Assembly (NCBI RefSeq): GCF_001411555.2
Contig: NC_049907.1
Location: 6,704,243-6,768,242, forward strand
Direction: 5' to 3'
Source of the DNA: Juglans regia
Taxonomy: Eukaryota; Streptophyta; Magnoliopsida; Fagales; Juglandaceae
DNA: 64,000 nt
The notes beneath the pieces were generated by a model. That model ran no database searches and was not told the origin of the DNA. It was given only the letters and a program-made list of their open reading frames with translations. Made by a program: the position numbers and the translations under genes. Positions 1-11,639 of this stretch are shown here, one piece after another; the stretch's first letter is position 1; the number at the start of each line of letters is the position of its first letter.

Positions 1-175
1 AGATAGAGAGCTGATAAGAGAGAGAGTGACGATGAGAGAGATCGAGATGAGTGAGAGAGAGAGAGAGAGAGAGAGAGCGGAGATGAGAGAGAGAGAGTCA
101 AGGAGAGAGAGAGTCAATTTTCTGAGAGAGAGAGTCGAGATGAGAGAGAGACATAGAGAGAAGTCATCCGGTGCA
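1..175. repeat. GA-rich microsatellite
   Basis: Impure (GA)n tract, interrupted by GAT and GTC triplets, running from the window edge to about base 170. It lies just outside the left arm of the inverted duplication. No coding signal. Confidence 0.9.
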
Positions 176-498
176 AAACCAAAAAAAAAAAATACATGAA
201 CCAGAAGCATCTATGTAGTGTGTGCATTGTGTGCATCTCTACAGTGGATGCTGTATAGAAGAACTCAAATTATAAACACTACTCAATGAATAGTGGCCGA
301 GAAGATTTGTTCTTTTTATTTTGATGGGGGCAAACATTAGATTGAGATTGAGATACAGACACACTAGAACCCAAGAAGGTGCCACCACAAAGTTATAGAC
401 CTCATAATTTCATGGAGGGTCATTTGGGTGGGTGACTTTAGAGTCATCGCTCGCGCGAACTTTCTTCCGAGCTCTTTCCCTTTTCTTCACGGAACTTA

Positions 499-1227
499 TG
501 TCGGTTTTTCAATTTAAAAATGATTAAAATATTTGATATAAAGTGAAAATAATATGAATCATTACCATTGTTCAATCTATCGGTTCGGTTATCTAAATTT
601 AAATAAAAATGTATCTTGGTACTTGAACAAATGTATGTCTCTTAGGGATACAAGCCTTAACCACTTCACAACCAAACAAAGGGTTGCGTCTTTTGGTGAA
701 TTAGAAACCTTTTCAATGTATTCTCTAATATTTGAGAAATTGTGATTTCTCAAAAGTGCTCATTCATTTAAGTTATGACTTTTTACAAGTTCCATTTCAT
801 TTATGTGATATGACTTTTCACATGTACCCTTTCATTTAAATAAGTTGTGACTTTTCATATGTACCATTTCATTATCTATAAATAGGAAACCCTACCCATA
901 AATTCATTAACTTCAAATTCTCTACAAAAATTAGAGAAACACTTCTTCCTTATTTTGTCTTTCTTCTTTTGGACTTTGGCTATTTTATATCGAGTTCGAA
1001 GATTTCCTTTTGTTTGCACCGACGAGTAGATTAATGAGAACCGACATTGTTGTATCTTAGGATTAGACTGTTAAGAAGCCTAGTGCATGTTTAAATTTAG
1101 AGGTGACAGAATCTAGTCTAAGGAAAGTATCTATCATAACATGCCTCAATACCGAATTCTCTCTTTTAAATTTGTTCTTATTATTTTACATATTCTCTAG
1201 TTTACATTTTAAAATATATTCCCGACA
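499..1227. mobile_element. Solo LTR upstream of left CNGC
   Basis: A 729-bp insertion that starts TGTCGG and ends CCGACA (TG...CA with 6-bp inverted ends). It is flanked by ACTTA (494-498) and ACTTC (1228-1232), a 5-bp target duplication with one mismatch. The homologous right-arm sequence runs through this point without it. A TATA-like TCTATAAATAG at about 876 fits an LTR promoter. No primer-binding site or coding region follows, so it is a solo LTR. The superfamily (Copia or Gypsy) cannot be assigned. Confidence 0.75.
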
Positions 1228-1866
1228 ACTTCTCCAAATAATGAAGAGCATTCTTCTGGTTTCTCACCATCCATGAAAGCAACACAAACGTAAGGAGTCC
1301 AAATATGCTCCGTTCTATATATTTTCGTTCACTCTCAGTTTCAGTTTTTGTTTGGTAGATAAGAAACGGTTAGAAAAGAAAAGAAAAGAATACTGACCGC
1401 AGAGAGAAAGACCCTTCACAGTTTACAGTGATATTGAGTTTGGTTCACCAGTTTCGCTTGGTAGAGATGGTTGCCTTTTATCTTTTGTTCTATTTTTTTT
1501 CTCTTTCTGATGCGCAAGGCGAAAAAATTAGTTGATAATAGTATATATTTCTTCTTCTGTATTTCCTTCCACTCGAAATTGTTACGCATTTAAAGCTGTT
1601 TCTTGAGTTCAGAGTTGACTAGTGGCTGCTCGGAAAATATTAGTCATAAATTGCTAAAAATATCATATTTCTTCCTTATATTGTTTGGCTGTTTGGCTTT
1701 CACATTACGTCGCACGGGACATTCTGTAATTTCGTTGTAAAGAATATCAAATTATCTGAACTTCTATTTCTGCAGGGCCTGGATTTCAGCTTTTGATATC
1801 TGTAACTAAAGTGTTTCAAAATCACGAGTTGGGCTCTTCCTATTGGAGTTCTAATTGGCCGCAGGA

Positions 1867-4800
1867 ATGGATTCCCGGCGAAATAATTTTGTAAGGTTAG
1901 TTTGTTCAAGCCCGAGTACTTCCCCCAACAGTCACCATTTATTTGCTCGGTTTCCTCTGGTTTGGAATGTGACACTTTAAATGCTTTCTTCAAGGTTTCA
2001 AAGTTGGAGTTCGGAGAATTCCATGAACGATGGCAAATATTCAAGAAATAGTTCTAGACCCACATTTGGCAGAATTTTTTAGAGTTTTCGGAGAGGATTT
2101 GAGAGTGTCTGGACAATTAAAAGTTCGAAAAAAAACACAATAAGCGTCCCTAGGAAGATGAGAGTCCATGATCCGCAAGATCAATTTCTTCAAAGTTGGA
2201 ACAAACTATTTGTGCTTTCTTGTGCGATATCATTGGCATTGGACCCACTATTCTTTTACATTCCAGTGTTGAAGTTAAATGACGAGGAGACATGCTTATA
2301 TATGGACAGAACACTGGCGATTGTTGTTTGTGTTCTTCGTTCAGTCACAGATGCTTTTTATGCAATTCATATATACTTTCAATTTCGAACTGGGATTATC
2401 GTACCTTCTTCCCGAGTGTTTGGAACGGGTCAGTTGATTATTGATCCTATGGCAATAGCAAAAAGATACTTGTCCACATATTTCACTGTCGACGTTCTAG
2501 GAATCCTTCCATTACCACAGGTATGCATCTTGATATTCAATCAATATAAAGTTTTTGTAGTTTTGGATCCCTAATTGAATTCTAACGCCTAGAGTGGAGT
2601 GATATAGATTGTTAATATATAAAATAAAAAATAAAATCTATTTCTTTCTATCAGTTTAAACTTTTGGAATAAGTGGTGATTTTTCATGGTATTAGAGTAG
2701 AGGTCCTGAGTTCGAACATTGGCTCTACATTCTATCATATTTAATTAAATATTCTACGTGTTGAGTCACCCCATTGAGGGGGAGTGTTAAGATATAAAAT
2801 ATGTAATAAAATCTATCTGATCTTCTTATCAGCCTAAGCTTCTGGGACAAATGGTGATTTCACATAGATAGATAGGTACATGATGTGGATCGTACAACGC
2901 TTATATTATTGATTCACTTCATGCTTTTATCTTTCTCCCACTCTTAAGTCTTAGAGTTCCTGGGATTAAATCCAATTTCTATAATCTTGTTTATCATTCG
3001 AACCCTATGGTCTTTATGCATTCAGCAAACTATTTTGCTCAGACATGTTCATATGTTTTAACTTCCATTTTTGTTGCCGCTACACCACTTGAGGAAGTGA
3101 AACAATTATATCTCTCAAGGGAGAGCATTCACATGATGAATACTAAATCTTATGCCCGTCTGAAGTATGCATCTGGATATGTTAGGACATTGGATTATGC
3201 ACACATGGACAAACTATTTGGTTGTTATTAATAGCAGAATTGATTTGTTAGTTCATTTTTTGCTAGCTCTGCAGAATGATACTTCACTCAAATAATGCAG
3301 ATATCAAATTCTCGAGATGCATAAACAACTTCTTGGTGGCTGTAACCAAGCTGAATTTTTGTGAATTGATTGGTGTAAAAGAAGGAACTATATATGATGC
3401 TCTGCTAATTTCAATTCTGTTGTGTTCTGCTGACTATGTTTAGGTGGTAGTTTTTGTTCTCTCTCCTTCATTCAAAAATGCAGTTCCAATTGTGGGGATG
3501 GAAATGTTGGAGTCCGTAATCTTCTCCCAATATGTGCCGAGGCTTTTGCGGATTTATCCACTATATGTAGAAGTAATTAGAAGCTCTGGCAGACTAACTA
3601 ATACAGCATGGGGTGGAGCTGCTTATAACTTTTTCATCTACATGCTTGCCAGTCATGTAAATTGTAGAGCTATTCTTTTTTGTCGTTTTTCCATTTCTTC
3701 ATCCTACTCCAACATTGTTTGCTAACAAATATATGTGATATATACACTAGGTAATTGGAGCGTTTTGGTACTTTTTTGGCATTGAGCGACAGGATGCGTG
3801 CTGGCAGAAAATGTGTAGGAAAATTAACGGTTGTCGAGATAAAGATTTTTACTGTGGAAATAAACTTGACCAAGCTGACTTTGTTGGTCTAGTAAGTCAG
3901 GCTTGCCGTATTGTCGAACCAGATGAAACTAAAAACTCAACTGATCACTTTGACTATGGAATATTTACTGGAGTTTTGAAGTCTGGGGTTGTGGAATCAA
4001 GAAACTTCAGAGTAAAATTCTCCTATTGCTTCTGGTGGGGTTTCCGCAGTCTGAGGTTAGTAATATCTAATTTCAAGGAAAAAGATCATGGCAAGTTCTT
4101 TTCTAAATTTGAAGATTTCAAGTGGGGGAGAGATACATTGACTTAAGTGCGCTATAGGTGTGTATGTATGTAGATTTTATGGACAACATTAAATGTTCTA
4201 TAAATATTGTAGACCCACATCATGTGTATATCTCTCTCGCTTGAGGAGATCTTATAGATCGTGTTATAAGTATAAACTTGTAAACATATGGCAAGGCATT
4301 TTTAACTTGTTCCTTATCTTTTCTCAGTTCCACAGGCCAAAATCTGGAAACAAGCACCTTTTTTTGGGAAATAGTCTTTGTTGTTTGCATAGCCATCTCT
4401 GGGTTGGTCTTACTCTTAAAACTTATTGGCAATATGCAGGTAAGATTTTGGTCTTCATGGATTCTTTTGGGAAATCTATTTTTCAGGCATTATGAGATCA
4501 TTTCCATAAACGTCTAGTTTTGTTGATCCATATGCACATGCACCTTATCTAAACCTTCCAACCGATGGATTTATGCAAAACCAGATTTTCATTAAATTAT
4601 CAATATAAAGCAAAATTATTTGTTTAATTCAACCATCTTCAAATACTTTTGAGGCATGTTTATTCTCAAGATTATGTTGTTCTATTTTAAACTTCTAACT
4701 GCTAGATTACTTGCAGAAACACGATATGGATTTGTTCCTTCTAATTCTATCCACCCAACTTTAACTAAAAACCTCTTTGCAGAACACTCATAGTTCTAAA

Positions 4801-6463
4801 ATGGACTAAGGTGATATCATGTTTCTTTGTGTCATAGATATATCTGCAATCTACAACAGTGAGGAGAGTACAAGAACTGAGGGTGAGGAAGACTGATACA
4901 GAACAATGGATGTCCCGATGTATGCTCCCTAACAATTTAAGGGAGCGGGTTAGACAATATGAAAGCACAAATGGCTACAAATAAGAGGTGTGGAGGAAGA
5001 GAATCTCATCCGTGATCTTCCTAAGGATCTTAGAAGGGACATAAAGCGCCATCTTTGCTTGGATCTTCTTCTAAGGGTGAGTACTTTCCTCGAATGTTTT
5101 GTGCATCTTTTTGTCCATTTTCTTTTTGGTTAGTGTTCATCGAGATAATTCTATCTTTAAGGTTCCCCTGTTCAATGAGATGGATCAACGACTGTGGGAT
5201 CCGATGTTGGACCGTCTCAAGACAGGGCTTTACACAAAGAACACCTACCTTATTCGTGAAGGGGATCCGGTAGATGAGATGATCTTTATCGTGCAAGGAA
5301 CACTAACTTCTACTACCAATGGTGGAAGAACTGGTTTTTTCAACGCTTGTGATCTTAAATCTGGTGACTTTTGTGGTGACGAGATTATTAGTTGGGCCTT
5401 TGACCTGTCCTTGACCGCATTCCCCAATTCAACTAGAACAGTGGTGGCTAGAACAGGGGTTGAAGCCTTCATTCTAATGGCAGAAGACTTGAGGTCTATG
5501 GCCTCTCAGTTTCCGAAACTTCGTAGAAGGGAGTTAATGCACGTTTTCAGGTAAGTCTTCAGGAAATGCTTACTAACTTTTTGGATAATTATTCTATGGT
5601 TTTTTTCTTGCTTTGTTGTACTTTAATTGTCACAAGAATTATTTATAATAACTTGAAAGATATTGAAATGTTTTGTGAAAAGAGAACTATAATCGCTATT
5701 GGGACTCTGATAATCTTTCTCATTTGCATGAATTTCATATTGGAACTGTGTAAAAATGACTCTCAGGTTCTACTCGCAACAATGGAGGACATGGGCTGCC
5801 TGTTTCATCCAAGCAGCTTGGCACCGTTTCCGAGAGAGAAAACATGAGAGGGCTTTGTGTGATGCAGAAAATAGATTGCAATATGCTTTGGCAAATGAAG
5901 CTGGGACCTCAGAAAGTCTTGGTGCAACTAAGGAACGAACAAAAGGTGCAGGCAATACCAGAGTGCTACAACTGCTGCCATCGAAGCTTGTTGAGCCCAA
6001 TTTCAACGTTGAAGGTAATAAATTATTAGGCGTTTCAAGCGATTATTATGTAATTGTAGTTTATACAGTCACGGTTCATCATATCCAGAAAACATTGAAT
6101 ATCATGTCTCATTTTTGTGAATGTGACTGCTGTAATCTCTTGATAATGTATTATTTTTTATGGGGAAATAGCCTGTTTTATTTTTCTGAGATATTGGAAC
6201 TAAGATTTTGTAAAATTGGCTACACAGGTGACAATACTGCACAGGAGCCGCCTACTGCAGTTGTTACGGGGCCTGCTACTACACAGACATCAATAGATCA
6301 TCCTCCCAACATTGCTAATATTGTGCGGACGGAGATTTGTACAGCACTGGAAGAGCACCGTGTGGGTATGGAGAAGATCATTATGCTCATCATGACTCGA
6401 CTGACAGACATGGAGGGTCGTATGGCTGCTATAGAGGAGGTCCTCAGGACTAGAAGTCTTTAG
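1867..6463 (+). pseudogene. Broken cyclic nucleotide-gated ion channel (CNGC1-like), left copy
   Basis: Nine exons by comparison with the intact right copy: 1867-1895, 1995-2520, 3444-3656, 3751-4055, 4328-4439, 4838-5076, 5162-5550, 5767-6014, 6228-6463. Splice sites are GT-AG. Lesions: GAG to TAG at 2080-2082 (about residue 39); net loss of 45 bp in exon 2, including a 42-bp deletion that removes a stretch before the MRVHDPQ block; and one A lost from the A-run at 4962-4964 in exon 6, which gives TAA at 4982-4984, ahead of the cyclic nucleotide-binding domain. The filter sequence STGQN (exon 5), the binding-domain core (exon 7) and the IQ region (exon 8) remain readable. Three independent lesions make a full channel unlikely. 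A shortened product starting at the in-frame ATG at 2158 could still be transcribed, but it would end at 4984. Confidence 0.88.
2610..2864. mobile_element. TRIM retrotransposon in CNGC intron 2
   Basis: A 255-bp element with two terminal direct repeats, 2610-2686 (77 bp) and 2785-2864 (80 bp), each starting TGTTAA and ending CA. After the first repeat comes TGGTATTAGAGTAG, a slightly mutated tRNA-Met primer-binding site. Before the second is the purine run GAGGGGGAG, a polypurine tract. A perfect 5-bp target duplication TAGAT flanks it (2605-2609 and 2865-2869). It has no coding capacity. The right CNGC intron has the empty site. These are the defining features of terminal-repeat retrotransposons in miniature, which rely on proteins of other LTR elements. 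Confidence 0.88.
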
Positions 6464-6711
6464 TTTACTTTGGAGTCTCCAAAAGCTATATTCCCATTTG
6501 TATTTATGTATTTAATTTGGATTCATAGTATTGAACTTTCGAAAATGTCAACGTTTTTTTTTTTTCGTTAAAAAAAAAAATTAACTGGATTCTTGCACAA
6601 TATAGTTTGTTGTATTTATAAACTGTTCCATATGCTTCTTAACTGATGTTTTTACTTTTTACTCCTTATAATTCTCATTATAGTGAAAAAATATTTCATT
6701 ATAGATATACG

Positions 6712-6838
6712 AGAGATTCTATTTACAGTTTTCAAATGGAGACTGCATGAACAAGCTATTCATTAAATGAAAAAAAGTAAAATTTTAATAAGGATATTAT
6801 TATAATTTTAAAAAAATTTAAAGATAAAATTATATAGG
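6712..6838. mobile_element. Half-unit of a foldback MITE family
   Basis: The run with GGAGACTGCATG, CATTCATTAAAT and a GATATTATTATAATTTTA block is closely similar to one arm of the palindromic element at 18172-18430. It lies in a left-arm stretch (about 6640-6840) that has no counterpart in the right arm. Exact ends were not resolved. Confidence 0.5.
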
Positions 6839-7121
6839 CCATGTAAAATAATTATCAACAAAAAATTTATGTTCAGTTCAATTGGCGTCGTTACTATTTT
6901 TATGATTATAAAATCTATGAAATATAAACTTATTATAAATTATAATAAAAATTTTATTGCCATTTTTAAAAAGAGAATAATTAATCAATATCTGAGGGGA
7001 GGGCCTCCCTCGTTCGGTCTTATCATCGTCAATTCCTATTCTTCTTTGCTGGTCAGATAGTTGTTCTATTTGTTATTTTTATATTTTTGTGTAAGTTTCT
7101 TCTTTTCAATATTACTATTTT

Positions 7122-7278
7122 GACTAATGCTACATCAGACCGGTTTCGAGAAGAACAATTTATTTTTTAATATTTTTAAATATATATTTTTAATTTATAA
7201 TATTATTAAAAATTACTTTTTTAATCATTAAAAAAAAAAAATTATCGGAATCCAAGGTCGGTGACCCTTACATTTTTC
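7122..7278. mobile_element. Mutator-type MITE with 9-bp target duplication
   Basis: A 157-bp AT-rich insertion flanked by the perfect 9-bp direct repeat TACTATTTT (7113-7121 and 7279-7287). The right arm carries a single copy of this site at about 42746-42754 on the other strand. The ends GACTAATGCTACATC and (reverse complement) GAAAAATGTAAGGGTC are weakly inverted. Nine-base duplications are typical of Mutator-like elements. Similar ends (AATGCTAGAGCC-like) recur at 47519-47720, 49442-49640, 56391-56625 and 59755-60185. Confidence 0.75.
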
Positions 7279-7631
7279 TACTATTTTTGTTGCTTTCTGG
7301 GTTAAACTACTCAGATGATCCAAGCTGGAAGGCAATAAATACAGGATTCAAAGTAATGAATGGATCAATCATTGCTAGCCCCTTTCACAAAGGAAATATA
7401 TAATTAAAACTGTTCTTTTTTTAAACTTTTATATAACCATGTGTTAAATGAATTATACTTTTATGACATTTGTGAAAATTATATAAATACCTCAAGTTAA
7501 CACATGATTGTATAAAAATTATAAAAAAAATTGTAAATATTTCATTATTTTTTCCGTAAAGTTGATGTTATTGAAAAACATATTCTTATCTCAAAATACA
7601 TCTGTTTAAAGCTTTAATGTTATCTGGGGCT

Positions 7632-8885
7632 ATAGCTTTTTTTTATTTTTGGGAAAAACTATATTCATTCTCATTCTAGTAAAAGAGTCAATTACATGCC
7701 ATATCCTTCATGAAAGTAGAAAAGACATGTCATCTCAGAATCTGTCTGCCCTTTCTGCTTACAAGAAGATGAGACACTAGGCCATATCTTATGAACATAT
7801 CTTTTCAGCAAGAGATGCGTGGTTGCTTGGTTTTAGATCAATACAAAATGCCTCAATAACAACAATTGACTTTTTTGGAGTTTTTGAGCAACTTGCAGAT
7901 CGACTGTCAAGACATGATTTGGTGTTCTTGGCTATTTTGGCCATGTTCATTTGGTTAAAAAGAAACACTCTCATACATGATGGTTCTTTCCAGGCACCAG
8001 CCATGCTTTACAAGCAAGCTGTTACAGCTTATTAGAATTTCCAAACTGCAATGTAGCGGTAAACTGTGACCAGAAGTCCTCCTCAACAATCAGCAATTCA
8101 CTGGGAAACTCCTCCACCACATTGGATTAACATTAATTCGGATGTGGCAATTAGAAATGAGAATAACAAGATTGGTATTGGGGTCATCATTAGGGATGAT
8201 ATGGGTTCTATTCTTGCTAGTTTAATGCAATCCAAGTTCTATTGTGTTGATCCAACTATTGCAGAAGCTAAGGGTCTAATTACTGTTGCTAATTTTTGTA
8301 AAGAGCTGGGTTTGAATTATGTGCTTTTTGAAGAGGACTCATGTCAAGTGGTGCAAGCAATGACTAGCATAAGGGAACAAACTGCAGAAAATTTTCATTG
8401 TTTGCTTCAAATTTGCAGCAACTAATGGCAAACACAACATGGAAAACTCATCATGTCAAGAGGAACTTAATGGGGCTGCTCACCAATTGGCACAAGTTGT
8501 CAATATGGAGCATGAACTAATTAATGTTGACTGTATAGCTGATTGTATTAAGACAATTGTAATGGTTGAGGGCCATATTCTATGATTAATGCAAATTATG
8601 GTTTGATGTCAAAAAAATAAAAGCAGAGCAAATAACATTTGGTCCATCTTCGATCCATATTTGATCTCCATCCATTTGTAATGCCTTCCTTGATAGACCA
8701 TGTGTTGCACTGTTTCCTTCTCTATATGTGAACAAGGCTTGCCAATCCGACCTCAATGAAAAGATATGCTTGATATCTTCCAATAGTTCCTTCGACCATG
8801 ACCATTCCTGCTTGCAATCTCAAATAGCCTGTATCACATTTTTTGTATCTCCCTCGAATGGGACATCCTTAATATCCTTAATGAA
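7632..8885 (-). mobile_element. LINE 3' tail (RNase H), left-arm copy, split by a second LINE
   Basis: Minus-strand L1-type 3' end. Poly-A appears as T-rich sequence at about 7638-7651. The RNase H-like tail reads on the minus strand at 8640-8880 (EDIKHIFSLRSDWQALFTY, then a broken HGLSRKALQ block). The same insertion lies in the right arm (41430-42216, plus strand), so it predates the duplication. The left copy is interrupted between about 7722 and 8620 by a LINE of opposite strand and is truncated at about 8885. Confidence 0.8.
7725..8620 (+). mobile_element. Nested 5'-truncated LINE (RNase H end)
   Basis: The plus-strand translation shows the zf-RVT remnant (VCPFCLQEDETLGHIL), then FLAILAMFIWLKRNTLIHDG (7920-7980), then an RNase H domain (WININSDVAIRNENNKIGIG, 8120-8180) and the closing VKRNLNGAAHQLAQVV (about 8450-8500) in another frame. 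It ends in an A-rich tail (8611-8620). Imperfect flanking repeats, AAAGTAGAAAA near 7713 and AAAGCAGAGCAA near 8620, fit a target duplication. The right arm has uninterrupted sequence here. Several stops make it non-functional. Confidence 0.8.
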
Positions 8886-8889
8886 ATGA

Positions 8890-9930
8890 ACCCGAAACCC
8901 GTTAGGTCCACTGTCCATTTCTATATAACCCTAAGCCATACATGGCTTCACTTTCCACTAAGAACACAATTCTAGAGTCCTCTGCCCATTAAAATTCCTA
9001 ACCCATGTCAACTGCTATGCCCACATAGCATGCATGCTGTGTTTCTTTCTCTGCCTTAGGGTATCACATATATACACATAACATATATGTGTAGTCGCAC
9101 AAGTAGTTCCATCTTGAAGCTCCCTTATGCGAAGTCCAACAGCCTCCATGAAGACCCACACCGCTGCATAGTGAAACCAACACCTAGCCTCCACATCTTA
9201 GCCATCAACCACCACGAAATAAGCCCCACGCATGGGTTTCTCTCTCTCACACAATACAATGTTCCTTCTAACGACAACACCCAGCCCCATAGATGGATCC
9301 CTTCCCACCTCCTAGCCTCATCCACACCGCAATAGCCACATCCAGCCCTTCACGTCACCCATTACACAATAGTGCCACAAGAAGACTGAGAGCCACGTTG
9401 CCGTGGGACCGCTACAAGCCTCCACCGAAAACAACTGAGTCGACCAGCTTCAAGTAACTCCCATGGAAACAAGCACGAGGACGAAGGGAACACCAGCCGA
9501 CATCCTCTATTTCCACAATAAAAACAGAGCAATCTTGAGACTAGCTACCTCCCTGTCTCAGTCAAGAGCCACCGTGTAAGGAAACATCCCACCTCGGCCA
9601 ACCACTAGCCATGCACGAACATCCATTATAGCTTCACCACCGTACATCGTTATGGCCGCTACAAACCCAAGCTGAGAGCTACTCGGCTAGCTCTAGCCCA
9701 TGTACGTAGCCACTTATGAAGCACTCATGGTTGCACCGCTGTGAACAACCTTCACCCAACTTTGGCCTTCCTCTCTCTCACGTTAGTTTTTCCCTTTCTC
9801 TCTCTCTCTCTCCACGTTCCGTCTCCCTCCCCTTCTGATATAACATAGACCAAATGGCTAATCTGAAACTTTCTCACGTGAAACCCAAGTGACTTATTTC
9901 TAAATTACAAAACTACCCATGTCTAAAAAG
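8890..9930. other. C-rich, LTR-like stretch without a convincing gene
   Basis: Between the truncated LINE tail and the putative LTR at 9931 lies C- and A-rich sequence with many CCACC and CATCC runs. It gives open frames (for example 9087-9335) with no recognisable domain. A TATATAACCCTAA at about 8921 could be a promoter. The composition resembles the leader part of long plant LTRs, like that inside 34287-37264. I see no supported gene. Confidence 0.4.
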
Positions 9931-11101
9931 TGTTGATAGTAGGATTGATAGTTTTATGATATTTTGAAGGTGAAAACATTCTTAGGTTCTAATCTTACGA
10001 ATATTTGGAAAGGAATAATATTTTAGAATTTCAAGGATTTTAGATTTATGAAAATATAGGTTAATTAATGTATTCAGGGTTTTAATTACAATGTACGTGT
10101 TCAATTAGAAATTTATGCAAATTACTTGCCATTTTGTGAGAATCTCCTCTTTATATAGAGGTCTATTTCCTTGGAGTTATTGGGTCCAACTTTTCTTGTA
10201 AGCATTTTCCTTTTAGGAGCTTTATCTTGAGGCTAAATTATAGGCTTTTGATTTGACCCTTACAAATGCTCGTGATTCTTATGATTGATTTGCTCAACAA
10301 GGTCTTGAGGAAGGCGGTGAAGAGCTCAGCTTGGAGAGATAGGTGAGAGTTGTACTCTACCGCATTAGGTTCAAGCGTGGAGCTTCGCTTTGGTAAAAGA
10401 TCTATTCAACCACATTAGTTGCGAGCGCGAAACTCGACTTTGGTGGGAGATGTACTCGAGCGCATTAGTTGCGAGCACGTAGCTCGGATTTGGTAGGAGA
10501 TGTATTTGACCGTGTTAGGTGCAAGCGCGAAGCTCATCTTTAGTGTGAGATGTACTCTACCGCATTATTTGCGAGCGCAAAGCTCGGCTTTGAGTATATT
10601 TGTTTATGTTTGCCTGAATGTAGGTGAAGAGTGCTTATTTTTATGATTAGTTTTTTGTGTGTATTTCCATGATCCTTTTTGCTATTGTTGGTAGCAATGG
10701 ACTTTCTACCCCTTGGTATAAATCTTCGTTTGATGTTCTCATTTTGAAGTTGATGTTAGAGTTTGTTTGCAGTGACCTGCGCTTTGTAATCAATATGCCA
10801 CCTTATGAAGACTAACCTTATGTACTTTAGATAATGTAATATTTTGAGATTTTAATGAAGGACGAGAAGCCCATTTTTCATGAAGTTTAACATTATGGTA
10901 CTTAATTGTTAACGTTGTTACTGCAATGTATTCTGCTTAAATTTTGTTGGAATTTCAGATGTTAAACATCTTACACATGAACTTTTCCCTCAAAAATTAC
11001 ACGCCTATTTCAATTCCCTCTTGGGTGATGACCGATTGGCCAACATCCTGGGAACAACGTATCCTCGCCTAGACTTTCATGAGGAATGGGACACCACAAC
11101 A
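9931..11101 (+). mobile_element. Probable LTR, 3' end fixed by a primer-binding site
   Basis: The sequence ends CACAACA at 11101 and is followed directly by TGGTATCAGAGC (11102-11113), the standard initiator-tRNA-Met primer-binding site, so 11101 is very likely the 3' end of a 5' LTR. The start at TGTTGATAG (9931) is a guess. TATATAGAGG near 10153 may be its promoter. The body contains a 50-bp tandem repeat. Gag or pol does not follow: transposase debris begins at 11283, so the element is truncated. Confidence 0.5.
10342..10591. repeat. Five-unit 50-bp minisatellite
   Basis: Five head-to-tail units of exactly 50 bp (starts 10342, 10392, 10442, 10492, 10542). Each has GAGATGTACTC-like sequence, then GCATTAGTTGCGAGCGC-like sequence and AGCTCGGCTTT-like sequence. 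Units differ at several positions. It is within the putative LTR. Confidence 0.85.
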
Positions 11102-11113
11102 TGGTATCAGAGC
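11102..11113 (+). other. Retrotransposon primer-binding site
   Basis: TGGTATCAGAGC, complementary to the 3' end of initiator tRNA-Met, directly after an LTR end CA. It primes minus-strand DNA synthesis in LTR retrotransposons. Confidence 0.75.
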
Positions 11114-11282
11114 GCGTGTTTATGCATCTGGGTGAATCTTAGAAGTATAGGACAACATCAAAAATAGTAGTTAATCTAGTACAGTAGATTGATAACTTGC
11201 CTATTTCAACTCTCTCCCTCTCTCTCTCTCCCTCCCTCCCTCCAGTGCCATCAATCCATTTAAGTTTGTTTTATGGGGTTCT

Positions 11283-11620
11283 TCTTCCATTAAGATATGG
11301 CATGTTGTTTTTGGTATGTCCGATTCACATAATAATATTAATGTGTTAGAGAAGTCTTTTATTTTCACGGAACTTACCCAATGGCGTGCTCATCCAGTCA
11401 ATTACACAATCAATGACAATGACTACACTATGAGTTACTACCTTAAGGACGGTATTTATTCCAAGTGGTCAATGTTTGTGATGATGATTCCATCACCCCA
11501 AAGGAATAAGAAAATTTTTTTTATCGTACCACAAGAATCCACAAGAAACGTTTTTGAGCGTGCATTTGAGGTACTTCAACATTGATTTGCAATAGTCCGT
11601 GAACTTTCCCGAATTTTAAA
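11283..11620 (+). pseudogene. PIF/Harbinger (ALP1-like) transposase, C-terminal DDE fragment
   Basis: Plus-strand frame from about 11283 reads IWHVVFGMSDSHNNINVLEK, then VNYTINDNDYTMSYYLKDGI, then RNVFERAFEVLQ and a stop at 11583-11585, followed in frame by FAIVREL. This is the DDE_Tnp4 pattern of plant Harbinger transposases and their domesticated relatives (usual motifs WHAFFGMPGS, Y-L-ADGIYP, ERAFGVLQ-RFAIVR). The fragment has no N-terminus and a stop replaces the expected residue in LQ-RFAIVR. An N-terminal piece of the same family lies downstream, so the pseudogene is rearranged. Confidence 0.7.
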
Positions 11621-11639
11621 GTCAATGAACTAACAAATA

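Larger units (their letters stand above)
360..8880. repeat. Left arm of large inverted duplication (CNGC block)
   Basis: Read on the minus strand, this segment matches 41870-48612 read on the plus strand. Homology covers the 5' flank (TCGCTCGCGCGAAC near 448 and its complement near 48510), all nine CNGC exons and introns, the 3' flank, and an old LINE tail. It is interrupted by left-only insertions: solo LTR 499-1227, TRIM 2610-2864, MITE-like DNA about 6640-6840, MITE 7122-7278 and a LINE about 7725-8620. The inner boundary at about 8880 is where the LINE homology stops and LTR-like sequence starts. Boundaries were judged by eye. Confidence 0.85.

Noticed and set aside
5055..5296. Alternative frames overlapping CNGC exon 7 on both strands
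   Set aside because: Shadow frames of the channel exon.
9087..9335. 82-residue frame with His- and Pro-rich composition
   Set aside because: C-rich LTR-like sequence, no homology recognised, opposite-strand frame equally open.
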